From contig JAMYHX010000036.1 in assembly GCA_025529335.1 (NCBI GenBank), positions 62,001-126,000 of the forward strand: 64,000 nt of DNA, read 5' to 3'. The notes under the pieces are model-generated. The model saw only the letters and a program-made list of their open reading frames with translations. It did not search any database and was not told the origin of the DNA. This document shows, one piece after another, positions 10,406 to 22,000 of the stretch. The position numbers and the translations under genes were made by a program. Each line of letters opens with the position of its first letter. The stretch's first letter is position 1. The DNA comes from Rhizopus sp. PT2906 (Eukaryota > Mucoromycota > Mucoromycetes > Mucorales > Rhizopodaceae).

Positions 10406-11997
10406 TTCTCTTTTGAATATGTTCGTTTCTATGGTAATGAAAAAGAGAGAGAGAAGGGAAGAGGAAAGGAAAAAAGGGGGAGAATTATGAAGAAGAGCAG
10501 CTAAAAGGATTTCTGCTAATCAAATCAGTAGCCTTCTTCATGCAACGTGGGCTGGTTGTTGAACAATAATCGGTCGCCAAGGTAACACAAGAACGAAATG
10601 TGTGTGTGCACTCACAGTCACACACAGCCAAATGAAGTGGCCTCTTGTCTACTTGGATGTCAAAACTGCAGATCTCATTGGACAAGCTATAGGAATTTGT
10701 AAATGTCATACACTCTTTACCAAAAACCAACGTTGCTATCAGGTACGTTGGCTGGACGTCATTAAAAATGCTTTTTCGGCAACATCTCTTCCTCATAAGC
10801 ACATGGCTCTCGTCTTCTTGGATCAGCCACTGGTTAACGCAAGTTCTTTGTAAATCCCTTTAGCATAATGTCCTCATTTATTTTAATCTTTACCGAATAG
10901 GACATTAACGTGGTGCTTTGGTATCGGACAATGTTTGGTACAACCATAAGCTGATCAACACCTCGGTAAGATGTACCGGCATTACCTCAAGTGGCAGTTC
11001 TCCTGGATTAAGAAAAAGCATAAGACTGTACTGTAGTCAAATCATCTGTATACTAGCCTTCTCTGTGTTTGACTTCTCCAGCCACCCTTTTATATATTCT
11101 AGTGACTCTTGAAGGATATATCCATTTCTTCGTTACTTCGTCTCCAGCGGCCAGGGCCTCGTAGACAGGGTGATTCCCCGACTGTCCAACTTGGTGTGTG
11201 GGTCTTATTGCGATTAAACCAACCTGCTCCCCATTAATTGAACCCTTTCCTTTAATTTTTCATGTGATTTCTCGTAACAGTTCCCTCATCTCTCTTTCTT
11301 TTTCTCTCTCGGCTTCCAACTGGCGATACACATCATCTTATCTTTCAGAGGATGTTTCCAACTAAACTCTTCAGTTACGCTAACGACCCCGGCATTTTTA
11401 TCTTTTCAAAATTTCATGAGCAATGAGCCTTCCTGACTTACTTAATATGCTCCCTCCCCTTAGGTGTGCCTCCAATGCTGGGTTTATAGATAATGCTCTG
11501 ACTGTGCAGACCGGATAGCTAATAGCCACTCGCGTCAAATAATCAGTCAAGGATCTATACTCCACATTTTATCCATTACACACTAATGATACAAGAAGAC
11601 TTTTTATCTGTAATGGCCTGCGTATGCACAAACTTCCCTTTCTCTCTACAGATCTTTCATATCGTGTAACAATCATATTCTTCTTTTGTACAGAAAAGTC
11701 TTAATCGGAGAAACATAAACAGTGATACACTGATCCCTTTTTAGTAATCTTCTGCTGAAACATGGGTAAGACACACACTTTAGCATCTACATAATATATG
11801 TGCAAAGCCTCTTATAAATGCTTAATGCGAGTCTCAAAAGTGTGCCTAAAATTGCATGTTGATTCATTAATAACAACAGTACATTATTCACTGAGATTGA
11901 CTGAAAGAATGTTCCGCTATCCTAAAAATTGCAATAAAACGATTATAATTTGGGTTTCACAGGCTTTTTTAAGGTATTCATTAAGCTATTGTATATT
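10406..11997. other. gene-poor stretch with one orphan frame
   Basis: Apart from the frame at 10602-10853, no gene is seen. Around 11130-11220 base composition is less AT-rich than its surroundings, without open frames. The right end meets the truncated 3' side of the Helitron relic. Confidence 0.45.
10602..10853 (+). other. orphan coding-like segment, probably repeat-derived
   Basis: An 83-codon frame without an ATG at its left edge that reads like real protein (LVYLDVKTADLIGQAIG, RCYQVRWLDVIKNAFSA, HKHMALVFLD). Past its end, gtaaat at 10852 and tag at 10901 could form an intron, followed by DINVVLWYRTMFG in one frame before a stop. I cannot name the family; the surroundings suggest a decayed element rather than a host gene. 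Confidence 0.25.
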
Positions 11998-12014
11998 GAA
12001 TTCGAGATATATCT

Positions 12015-14235
12015 TCAAAAAAAAAAACCCGAAACATTTGTCATGTGACTGTATGATGACCATCTGAGATCGATGCCTACATGTTTTAATGGTTGTCCTT
12101 GTGATTTGTTAATTGTCATAGCAAAGCATAGTTTGACAGGAAACTGTTTCCTGATGAGCATAAATGGCATATCACCTTCTAATGTTGCCATAGTGAATCT
12201 CGGAATGAGCTCTATTGGGGCACCAGGTTTGTTTACCAGGCAAGCCTGGAGCATATAACTACCAATTCGTACAAATACTAGGTAAGTGTCATTATATAGA
12301 CCTCTTGTTAGGTCAATGTTCCTTAATAGCATTGTAGGTGCGCCAACTTTGAGCTCAAGCTTAGATGGGGGTAAGCCTGTGAGATCTAAGCTGTGCAAAT
12401 ATTCTGCTGGAACAGTATGTAAACCATCGACTTCAATAACATCCGCAGAGTCCGTGGACAGAAATGTAACATTTTCTCCAGGCATTGTATCGTGATTCTT
12501 CCGACTATGTCATTTCTTGTAGTTAATATAGCTCTTTCACTTAAATACTGACCATTGTTTATCGTCATCGGATTGCTGATTTCATCATCTTTATAGACTT
12601 TGGTAATAAATTCATTCAATTGCTTGGTCTGATGAATGTAGCCAGGAAGTGCCATTGAGCCGTAAAGCGTATGATCGTATGACATATTTGCTATAACTCT
12701 TGCAAACGCAATGTCGGTTTGATTTAATAGGTTTGTTAAACGTATATTCTGTGTAAGGCTCAAGAGCTGGAGCCTTGACCAAAGAAATGATTGTTTAACA
12801 GAGGCGCTGACAGTATCAGCTCCTCATGATCGTCACAATTATCTTGAAAGGTGCGATGAACAGCTTCAAAGCAACATTTATACTGCATCGGTACCTCATC
12901 CCAAATGATTAATTTGACTCGTCTGGCCGTTTCCTCCAGGTTGCTATCCTTTCGGATGTTGCAGGTGGAGCATTCATTAACAGGCAACAGGATCTTAAAC
13001 AATGAATATGATGTTTGGCGGCTAGGCAAGAGAAGCGCGGCAATTCCAGATAAGGTAACGCAAAGGACGATTTCATTTTTACTCTTATAATAGTTACAAA
13101 GAGTGTTGTAAACGAATGTTTTGCCTGTACCGGCAGGGTCCTGCAGACAAAATTGACTACTATTAGGATCAGATTCAATCTTACTGGTGATGGTATCAAA
13201 GGCATGCTTCTGTTGTTGATTAAGCTGGCTATACATTCTATTGAATTCGATCAAGGCTTGTTCAGAGTCAAATGCCAGTGCTCTTCTTATGAGAAAGTTG
13301 GCTTCTATTTCGTTGCCATCACGACTCTCGAGCAATGATTGCCAATCATAGAGAGGTTCAGTCAGGTTGAGCGTCCGAAGGTTTTTACCATGTCTCTGCA
13401 ATTTGTCATCAATCAGATAGAGGCCATAGTCAATGGCTGGATTGTCACTCATGAATGTCTGTTGGAGGAGCTGGGTCGTGAAATGACCACGTAATAGGTT
13501 TATAAGCCTATTAGAGAGATCGTCACAGATATCAATGCAGTATCTTTCCCACAGCGTTAATGGGTTGCTTAACTGGGCTTGCAAGAGTGTAGTAATAAAC
13601 AGTCTTCATAGCTCACGGCCAGTTGCAAATAATACTGCTTCAGCAAAGCATCGATCCCATTCACGATCATCCTGGACCAAGTGAAGAATCACACTGGCCA
13701 CTCTAAAGGTTGGGTGCATAATTCCATTGACTGTTCTTATGTCCTCAAAAGACTTGGGACCACGGAAACTAGCTAGCGAAAGATGAATATGGTACCTTTT
13801 ACCATAAATGGGGCTACAGTGGTATATTCTGCCAATGACAAAGCCTCGCTGGCAAGATTTCCATCGCTTTAACCTTTCATCAAAGACAAAATGCTGAGGA
13901 AATTCTTGGTAAAGGTATTACCTTCCATCTTCATTTCTTGCATTATAGTTAAAAATGGCCATCAAGGCTGTCATGTTTCTTTCCAAGATTCTTGCAATTT
14001 CTGCTGTTGATGCCTCAGAAGGGAAATAAACAGCTTGCTGACCCGGCAAATGTACTTTCAGGCTTATTACTGTAGAGCCTTCCTCGTGTGTCTTGAATTG
14101 CAAAAGATTCCACACAGTCTCAGAGGGCCTAATATATCTGGAGTGAAGATATTTTTTGATTTCATCTTGTGTGTCCTCGGTCTCCAAAGTGGTTCTGCCT
14201 GAGCCTTTGTAAACGTACTTGTTGATATTATATCA
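12015..14235 (-). mobile_element. decayed Helitron Rep-helicase (C-terminal half)
   Basis: Pieces in several frames line up with a Helitron helicase. 14187-13918 gives the region before the helicase (DEIKKYLHSRYIRPSETVW, SLKVHLPGQQAVYFP). 13917-13600 continues with fragments such as RGFVIGRIYHCSPIYGKRYH. 13584-12760 has Walker A DPAGTGKTF and Walker B LIIWDEVPM. 12763-12386 and 12485-12015 give the C-terminal part with PGYIHQTKQLNEFI, LKVGAPTMLLRN and FAMTINKSQGQ. The GGDxxQ motif expected after Walker B is missing, frames change at least three times, and the protein breaks off after GIDLRW, before the usual VALSRV end. The Rep nuclease half is absent beyond 14235. It is therefore a dead, doubly truncated copy. 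It lies head to head with the Fanzor-like relic. Confidence 0.85.
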
Positions 14236-14287
14236 TCTGAAACGGGACAACTAATTCAGGATAAAAAAGACAAAGACATGCAGCAGG

Positions 14288-15389
14288 AGTTGAAGAGGAA
14301 AGAAGATATTCTGGTAATTCTAGTAAAAGAAGAGGTAATATTGAAATACAGTATTTTCTGTTAATTTTATTAACTACATTCATAAATCCGCCCAACTACT
14401 ATTATAATTCAGGTAAAAGAAAGAAAGATATACCAGAGGAGAAAAGAACCAAGGCGGATGCGAGAAAGAAAAGAAGAACAGAACAGGCTTTCTCATTATC
14501 TGGACCTGTTTGTAAGTCATGTGGCCAACCAGGTCATACTACCGCTGCCTCTCGTCTTTGCCCCAACCATGATCACACCATTAAAGAGAGATTGAACATG
14601 GCTTTCCCTAACTCGTATCAACTGTGTACTGTATCTCTGACACTCAAATATTTTTCATCAAGTTAGATAAAGAATATCCAAACAAATTAGAAAGATATCA
14701 AGAGAGAATAATCGTACAGTGTTCGTTTTTACGAGAGGTTGTTTATAAAGCACAGCTTTTGATTAATTATTACATATTGTATAATGCAAATAACGTTGAA
14801 AACCTCTCCAACGATGTATTCCATAAAAATTTCTGGTATAGAATCTGTAGATTAATATATGGAAATATCAATATTGGTGAAGTTCAACGCTTATATCCAA
14901 GACTCCCTGGAATTGAGGCAGCCTATAATCACTTGCAAGCTTTGAATAATGTTAATCTTTTTGTTGAAAAAGGTGGCCTTGTAGGTTATGGTCAAATAGT
15001 GTCGTCTGAATGTGATACTCTAGCCGCTGCTTAGTAGCCATGTGAAGTAAAGAAGACGACGAGTTGGTGTTTCCGATATCATTTATAAGAATTTGAAAAG
15101 AAGAGAAAGGCTTGGAGAAGTATTAATTCTTGATATAAATGAATTCCGAACCTCATCCGTAAGTTACTCCAAGTAAATCCTTATTAATACATCGAAAGAA
15201 ATGAATCGCCGAAACCACAGGACCGAGGATAAATCTTTCTTAAATGTATTGATCTGCAACAATTGTAATATATTCTGGAATAGAGATGTCCTTGCTTCGA
15301 AAAATATGATGTTAATTGCAACACAGATCTGGGCTGGTATGGAGCAACCCATCATTTTTAGACGACTTAATAGTCAATGTGCCACATAG
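14288..15389 (+). pseudogene. Fanzor/TnpB-like RNA-guided nuclease relic, internally deleted
   Basis: A probable first exon ends in SGNSSKRRG at 14334, an intron runs to 14412, and the next exon reads KRKKDIPEEKRTKADARKKR. It continues to a zinc-knuckle-like CKSCGQPGHTTAASRLCPNH. After a frameshift near 14620 the frame to 15034 gives a helical segment (REVVYKAQLLINYYILYNAN) ending SSECDTLAAA. The sequence then jumps within about 20 bases to RRRVGVSDIIYKNLKRRERL and ILDINEFRTSS, then a damaged first zinc pair, then LICNNCNIFWNRDVLASKNM. CxxC followed by W-N-R-D-V-x-A-x-x-N is the zinc ribbon and last RuvC aspartate of TnpB/Fanzor proteins. The middle, with RuvC I and II, is missing; the first CxxC is mutated and followed by TAA at 15174. 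The copy is dead. Fanzor1 genes are known as cargo of eukaryotic transposons including Helitrons, and a Helitron relic lies just left. Family call is from pattern only. Confidence 0.68.
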
Positions 15390-15494
15390 AACGTGGTTGT
15401 CTCTCGCTTTGATGAGGACTTAATGATTTTTGCAGGTAAAAAAAAAATAACATCACTTTGGTCATTTAGCACGTCTGAAAACTAATCCTTCAGC

Positions 15495-15830
15495 TGCCCA
15501 AATCTATTGACGATCTGCTTTCCTATCTTTTGAACCTCTTACCACCAACACTCTTGATCAAGAAAGCAAGGAAATCAATAGATGTCTGGCTTATTCGTTG
15601 GCCTTCCATATGTGCAATATTACTCGAAATAGACAACTTAGCTCACGCTCAGTTTCCTGAAGCTTCAAACCATCTTGGTGAACCCTTTGTCAAACGTCTT
15701 TGTTACATTCAGCAAAAATTTTCAGATAGTTAAATTATTATCCCTAATACATAATACTTTTACATTTTCCCTTTCATCCCAAACGGGTTTTTTCGTTCCT
15801 TTTCACTGCAATCTGACCCGGGTAATACAG
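15495..15830 (+). mobile_element. LINE-like 3' end fragment
   Basis: A frame ending at 15733 reads DDLLSYLLNLLPPT, then WLIRWPSICAILLEIDNLAHA, matching the end of the frame at 4.9 kb. After the stop come cttttacatttt, the hairpin-like cccaaacggg and ttttttcg at about 15776-15796, the same arrangement as at 5.1 kb. It follows directly on the Fanzor-like relic on the same strand. The RT domain is absent, so this is a 5'-truncated copy, the usual fate of non-LTR insertions. Confidence 0.5.
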
Positions 15831-16578
15831 CATGAAGATGCTATGTGCTCATCGGTCATTAAAAATTATCATCGTAAAGCAAAGCATAAGGAATGCAATC
15901 ATACGCATATATTAAGGGGAATAGAAGAGAGCTTAAATAGACATCTATTTATTACTAAATATATACTCTGGTATGAGCTTAATAAGAGAGTGTAGATGCA
16001 TGTTTAAAATATTGACTTTTTCTTTATTGAAATGATGTCAGATATATATCGTTTTGTCTAGCTTGCATATGTACAAAGTTTCTTTTGTTGTTTGTTTATG
16101 TTGATTAAGCCAATAGGAACAGTTCAGATTCAGCACCTAATTTATCCAATCATTATCCGAAATTAATTTATATTCAAATGCGTTCCTTTAAAGACAAAAG
16201 AGACGTCTCTTTAAACTAAAGCGTCTCTCTCTCTCCGCTTTTATTTTTAAAAAAGGAGATATAAAAAGTTTTCCCCCCCCCCTTCATATGGCCTTGAGCT
16301 CTTTATTATCTATAAACTCTCTTTCTTTTTTGTTGTTGTTGTTGTATGTAAAGATTGTCATTTATCCTAATATGGATTTAATGTACTACTTTAATGCACT
16401 TTATAAATAAAGATGATTCTCCTTTAAAAAAAATTTCCCTGCCTTTTCGACAAGTCCCATTTTTTTATTTCTCAGAAAAAGATTTTTTTCTTTATATAAC
16501 AACATTCTCTCTCCTTCTTCTTCTTCTCTCTCTCTCTTCTCTTTGTCTCTTTCTCTTTTCTTTGTACTTTTACCCATA
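15831..16578. other. intergenic, promoter side of the gene at 16.6 kb
   Basis: AT-rich without a supported gene. The last 180 bases before the next start are strongly pyrimidine-rich (TTC/CTC runs at 16490-16560), as often seen before fungal translation starts. Confidence 0.45.
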
Positions 16579-17251
16579 ATGCAATCCATTTATGACCAAT
16601 CATATTCATCAACGCCACTTTACAGGTACACACATTCCCTCTTGTATATTCTTTATTTAAACAATCTATAGAACTCAAAAGACGATACATAAAAAGAAGA
16701 GCAAAAAGATCATATTGGGTAGACCATCAAGTAAAGAAAAGATGACAGTAGAAGAATTGAAAGCGCTAAGTAGACAAGTAAAATTACCAGCAAAAGAAGA
16801 AACAGACGACATTGTATCGATTAGTCGTCATCTAAGACATAATTTAAACAAAGCAAAATACAAAATGATGGATAATTTGAGACAATCAAATAGTGAAATC
16901 TATGAATACCTTTTAAAGAATGATAGTAAAATGTCTTGTCCTTCTTTATCCGATGATGACTGTAGTAGTGTTAGTAGTAATAATACAATTGAACCCGTTC
17001 CTCCTGTCATCACTGTGAATGATATCGCAAACCTATGTTCAATCCTATATACCCCCATATACAGTTCAATGCTGGATTTAAACTTGTTATTGAGACAACA
17101 ATCGACAGTTGAATCACATCAAGAGAATCTTGAAATTACAGAAGATCAAATCAATTCTTGGTTACAGCGTGGCGGTGGCGGTACGATTAGCTCAATCCCC
17201 TCTTTAGCGACTGATCAAGAATTGGCAGATTTGCTTGATTTCGATAGTTAA
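16579..17251 (+). CDS. hypothetical protein, basic N terminus
   Basis: ATG at 16579, a 47-base exon ending 16625, an intron gtacac...ctatag to 16671, then a long exon, together 208 residues. The joint is supported because the exon frames meet to give LYRTQKTIHKKKSKK. The N-terminal quarter is Lys-rich (HKKKSKK), followed by EELKALSRQVKLPAKEETDD and a helical basic stretch SRHLRHNLNKAKYKM. Then come a Ser/Asp-rich spacer, a hydrophobic segment (DIANLCSILYTPIYSSML), a Gly-rich WLQRGGGG and an acidic end LADLLDFDS. I recognise no family. The basic start and acidic tail would suit a nuclear protein, but that is guesswork. Confidence 0.6.
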
Positions 17252-17374
17252 TTTCAATGTGCGACATGTCACTGAAAAACAAAGCGGTAAATAAAAAAAT
17301 ATTTTTTTTCTGCAAAACCTTTTTCCCCTTGTCGCTGTCGTTCTCTCTTCTCTTTTTTTTAAATTTCTATTATA

Positions 17375-18253
17375 ATGCGACATATCCGGGGATTACAGAT
17401 ATTGTCCCTTGTAGTATTGTCGCCTTTAATCATTTGCTTATTGGCACTTTTATCAATACTAGCTTTACCCATTTATTCAGTGTTGAAACCTACTTTATCT
17501 CGACTTGTGCCAACAAAGACTATTCTATGCTTCTTTGTTTTGTTTCTTGTTATAACATTATTTAAGGTATGTATATAAAAACAAGCCATATCAAACACAT
17601 TAATAGCTTAGTGTATTTAGACAAAACGTACTATCAAAATAAAAGAGCCATTAGAGTTCTATGATCAACCTATCACCGAGAAACCTACAAAGAAACAGCT
17701 AAAAAAGCGTAAACCAAAAAAGAATAAGCAGTACAAGAAAAAGGACAAGCACACAAAGCAACAAGTAAAAGATAACAAAATGACTCAACCAGAACAAGAT
17801 ATGGACGAAGAAGAACAGGATATGGAAGAGGAGCAGATAGATGAGCACATGGATGAGGAAGATGTAAATTATGCACCCGTTACACCATTGCAAAATTCAC
17901 CTGAACAAAGTGATAATGAAATGACAGTCAAAAAGAACAACAATTGGTATTCGCCATTTTCAACTGGATTAGATTTAGATATTCTACCAAAGTTTACAAT
18001 GGATCAATACAAGATTCACTCTACCAAGAATACTTGTACATCACCATTAATACCCAATATATTATATCATCATCCTCATCCTCATCTTTCTTCTCCTCCT
18101 TCTCCTCCTCTTTCTCATCATCATCATTCTAAAATTGAGTTACTAGAAAATCATCCCTTTATATCCACTTCATCCAATCATCATCATCACTACAATAACC
18201 ATTGGGGTCCCATAGGTGAAAATAAGTCTAAATCCTCGCTTACACTAAAATAA
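17375..18253 (+). CDS. hypothetical membrane protein with charged His-rich tail
   Basis: Two exons (17375-17566 and 17621-18253, intron gtatgt...atttag) give 274 residues. The first exon encodes two hydrophobic segments, about residues 9-36 (LSLVVLSPLIICLLALLSIL) and 47-63 (TILCFFVLFLVITLF). The second exon starts basic (KKQLKKRKPKKNKQYKKKDK), then turns acidic (MDEEEQDMEEEQIDEHMDEE), and ends with His/Pro/Ser runs. It is about 120 bases downstream of the previous unknown gene on the same strand; nothing shows they are related. No family recognised. The layout suits a small anchored protein with a disordered cytosolic tail. Confidence 0.55.
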
Positions 18254-19004
18254 ATATTGTGTAATTTATACACATGTTTGAATTAACCGTAAAGTAAAAC
18301 AACAGCATCCTTAAAGGATACGGTTCAGTTTATATGATAGCTTACAGTCTGGTTTATCTAGTATGATAAAGTAGGATGTCAATCAATTATACATCAATAA
18401 GCCACTCTCTTGGTTCTTTCAGGGCGGATAGAGAGCGAGTTACACTGTAGTTACACTAAATGCTCACATGGCAACGTGCACTATGGGTCAATTATCGTCT
18501 CTCCGACTGTGGCCGTGGTCATAGCCCCCCTCTCTTCATTCTCCCCCTTTAGCTTTATTCAGTTGTCATAGCTTTGAATATAGAATGACATTGTATACTT
18601 TTAACCACTCTCATCCTTTCAGGAACGAGCCAAGCTGAACATATAATGGCATCTATACTTGACACGACAGTCAAGCGGACTTGACATGACTAACACTGAC
18701 ACACTGACTGAAAGTGCCACATCAACAATCAGATGCTCTCAAACAAATGATGGGGCCCACTATTATTACAATTTGTTATTTATACTTTTTGCCCACTTTC
18801 GCTACATAAAATAGAGCTGACAAGCTACTGATAAATAGGGCAAATGTCAAATTGGAAATCAGTATTGAAAAAAAAAAAAACAAACAGCTTCATTGTGGCA
18901 CTAGATCGTTCTTTTCAGTGGTGCTACAACCATCACTGTAACACAATTCATTTCAGATAAAGTGTCACCATATCCTTGAGATCTGCCTTTTATTTCAAAG
19001 CGTC
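18254..19004. other. intergenic between convergent genes
   Basis: No open frame of note on either strand. It contains the 3' flanks of the membrane-protein gene and the WDR81-like gene. Confidence 0.5.
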
Positions 19005-22000
19005 TTATGCATACAAGAATATTTCGCCTTCTGCACAGCCAAATAGTAATAATTGATCCGTTGGTATAATGCCAAATGCACTCACTTGTGATTTGATAAT
19101 CGATGGCTTAAATTTGGAAGAGTAAGCTTGAAACTATTTAAAGATAAGTACAAGTCAACAAAACAAAACCAAAAAAAGCTTACATCATCATTAATTGGTA
19201 TAAATGATACTGAATTATTACTGTTGATTGTGATAATTTCATCCTTATAGATATCAAGTGATGTCACATCTTGTTGTATAGGGATACTCTTGACAAGCGC
19301 TAATCTATTGACATTCCAGCAATAGAGAACATGATCAGCTGATGCACATGATACAAGTATATCATCTGTATAAAACTTCATCTATTCTCAATAGTTAGAT
19401 CCTTCTTTTTATAAATGAGATGCAAAAAAAAACCTACTGAAGTAATTTCGCTTTCTCCTCCTTTCCAGCTTGCCACGAGTGTTCCTGTTCTTGATTCCAG
19501 TAATGAAATGGTGCCTGTTGAATATCCAATAGCGATCAACCTTTCTGATGGATTCACAGCGATCACTCGAAAGATTGCAGTTGTGCTCAAGCTAGTTTTC
19601 CATACATGTAACGCTGTGTGATTATGGGCATCATAAAACCTGGGGAGATATTAAGTATTTAAGCGTATTATACGTGTAGGCTATCTTACGTCAAATTACC
19701 GTCCATTGTGCCTCCGACAAGTTGACGATAATGGAAGATAGGCTTGACAGATACAATGGGCGATCGGCCAGTATTGAATTGATGTAGGCCAACGCCTGTC
19801 TCTGGATTCCATAACTGAAAATAACGTCAACAAGGGGAGGTCATCAGTAGTGTATTTTTGTAACTTACATGAATATGTCCATCGCAGCTCGCTACAGTAT
19901 CGCTCATGGTAGTCAAGAAATGAACATCGTGAACGATGCCTCGTCTATGCCCGGTATAGGTCATCAAGCTTTCAGAGAACGGATCAATTTCCCAGTGCTC
20001 TATACCCTGATGAACATTCAATGACCATATCTTGACTGTTTTATCTCTTGATCCAGATGCAAACAGTTTCGAAGGCTCATTCACAGAGAATGACTTGATG
20101 GCGCCTGTATGTCCAGCAAATCCTCTCAGTTTCAAATCATTGAATGAAAATTGCATAGACTTTGACATTTCTTCCGAATTAGTAGATAGAAACCGATTCC
20201 AATTTCTAAACGCTCACTTCAGTGCCTTTTTTCTTCTTCTTTGATTTCAACCACTTACTTTATATCTTCAGATGATGGCTTCCATCTTGTCTTCCATGGC
20301 AAGACACTGGTAGGTACCTTGCTCTTTTCCTTTTCATTCACTTTGGAGCCATCTGGTTTGGCCCGTTGATCTAGTGTTCCAAAAGCAGAGCTTGTGTTTC
20401 CACTTGCTGATAAGGTTGCGTCTTCTGGAGACGTTGTGTCGATAAGAGGCTTTGGAGGGATTCCAAATTCGTAAAGATCTCGTGAGGCATACGCACGCAG
20501 TTTCTCTTCATCTATATCGTACTTCCATTGACTATCAGTGAGTGAACTGATGGAAGATGTATCGCTCTGACTTGATTCAGGTGACGATCGCTTGCCTGGA
20601 GATATCCAAGACATCAACTTACTGGATGTCTGCGAAGACTCTGATTTGGCTAAGGATGCGATGGATACTCGGTTAGTGATAAATCTTGTTGATGATCGAG
20701 ATATGGCAGGTGTAGGAGAAACAGCTTGCAGTTGGTTTTCATGAGAGAATTTGGCATACATCATATTCTCAATAGCCTCACTGTGACCATGATAATAAGT
20801 ATGTTATATGTATATTATGTTTTTTTTTTTTTTTCTTCTTTACCCTGTTGGAATCATAGAATGCATTTTTTCTTTGCCGACAATAGAGCAAAACTTGAAA
20901 TAAGCATACATCATCTATTGAAGTACGCTTGGTTAACATATACACACAACAACAGCAAACACACACACACACCTGATGATTCTTTTGAGTATATAGCGGC
21001 TCCAACTCTTCTTCTACAGGGTCTTCTTCATTCAACACAGAGAAGCCAGAGAAATACTTTTGTAGTATAGGAACGACCTAAAGATGGGAGACGTGAGTTT
21101 TTCAAGCACATGTAAAATGTTAATACAGACAGTGGAGTCCCAGTCCTGAACAGGGATCTTTTCGCTCACTGTAAGCAAATACTTGATAGTCTTAATGCTA
21201 AGCGTTAATCTCAACTTGAAGTCTTCTCTGGATGGTCTTTCATTATCCGTGAACGGTTCCAAAAGCAAGTAAAGCGTAGATATGAACCCTGACTTGAGCT
21301 CTGTCACAACCGCTTCCTTCAACATATACGTCAGCAGTTCTTCAAGCAAAATCAGAATCGAATAGATTGTTCGAGCATTTTTCACAGTCAGATGGACACG
21401 ATACGTGTCGATAAGGCTGATCAAGTAAGAATATTGAACCGCTGTGAACGTGGATCCAAATTCGCTCATGATACGAACCATGACTTGAATTATGATCGTC
21501 CGATCCTGGTTCTCTCGAAGCATGATTTTGACAAGTTGGCGTATGATGTGTTTCGAGGTCAAAATGGGGCCGAGGAAAATACAGATATGAACGAGTGAGT
21601 GCGCTGCCATCTCGGCCGTTTTCTTACTCGTTCCTTCCTGTACGGAGAGAGCCTCGAGGTAGCATGGCAGCATCTGCTGTAAGAATTTTAAAATGCCTAA
21701 TCGCTTGATAAATTCAAAAATGATCTTGGTGTCAAAGAGTATCTTGGGTAAATTGGGTCTTAGTGCTTCAAATAGGGATATGATTCGTTTCAATAGATGC
21801 TGAAGAGCCATCTCGGGACCTAGACGTTGTGCTAGCTTTGGAAACAGGCTTACTGCACCAATTCTTGTCTCAACATGAGCGAATAGCTGAGAAAAGCTAG
21901 GAAGAATCAGCATGAAAGCCTTATGGGGAATTAATTCAATAAAGTGTATCTTTTTTGTTTTGTTTTGTTACCTCGTCTTCTAATTCACAAATACAATCGA

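Noticed and set aside
11130..11220. Possible structured RNA gene in a less AT-rich patch
   Set aside because: No tRNA or snRNA consensus boxes could be found by eye and no clear stem set.
21392..21598. Plus-strand frame inside the WDR81-like gene
   Set aside because: Antisense of the helical region, no independent support.
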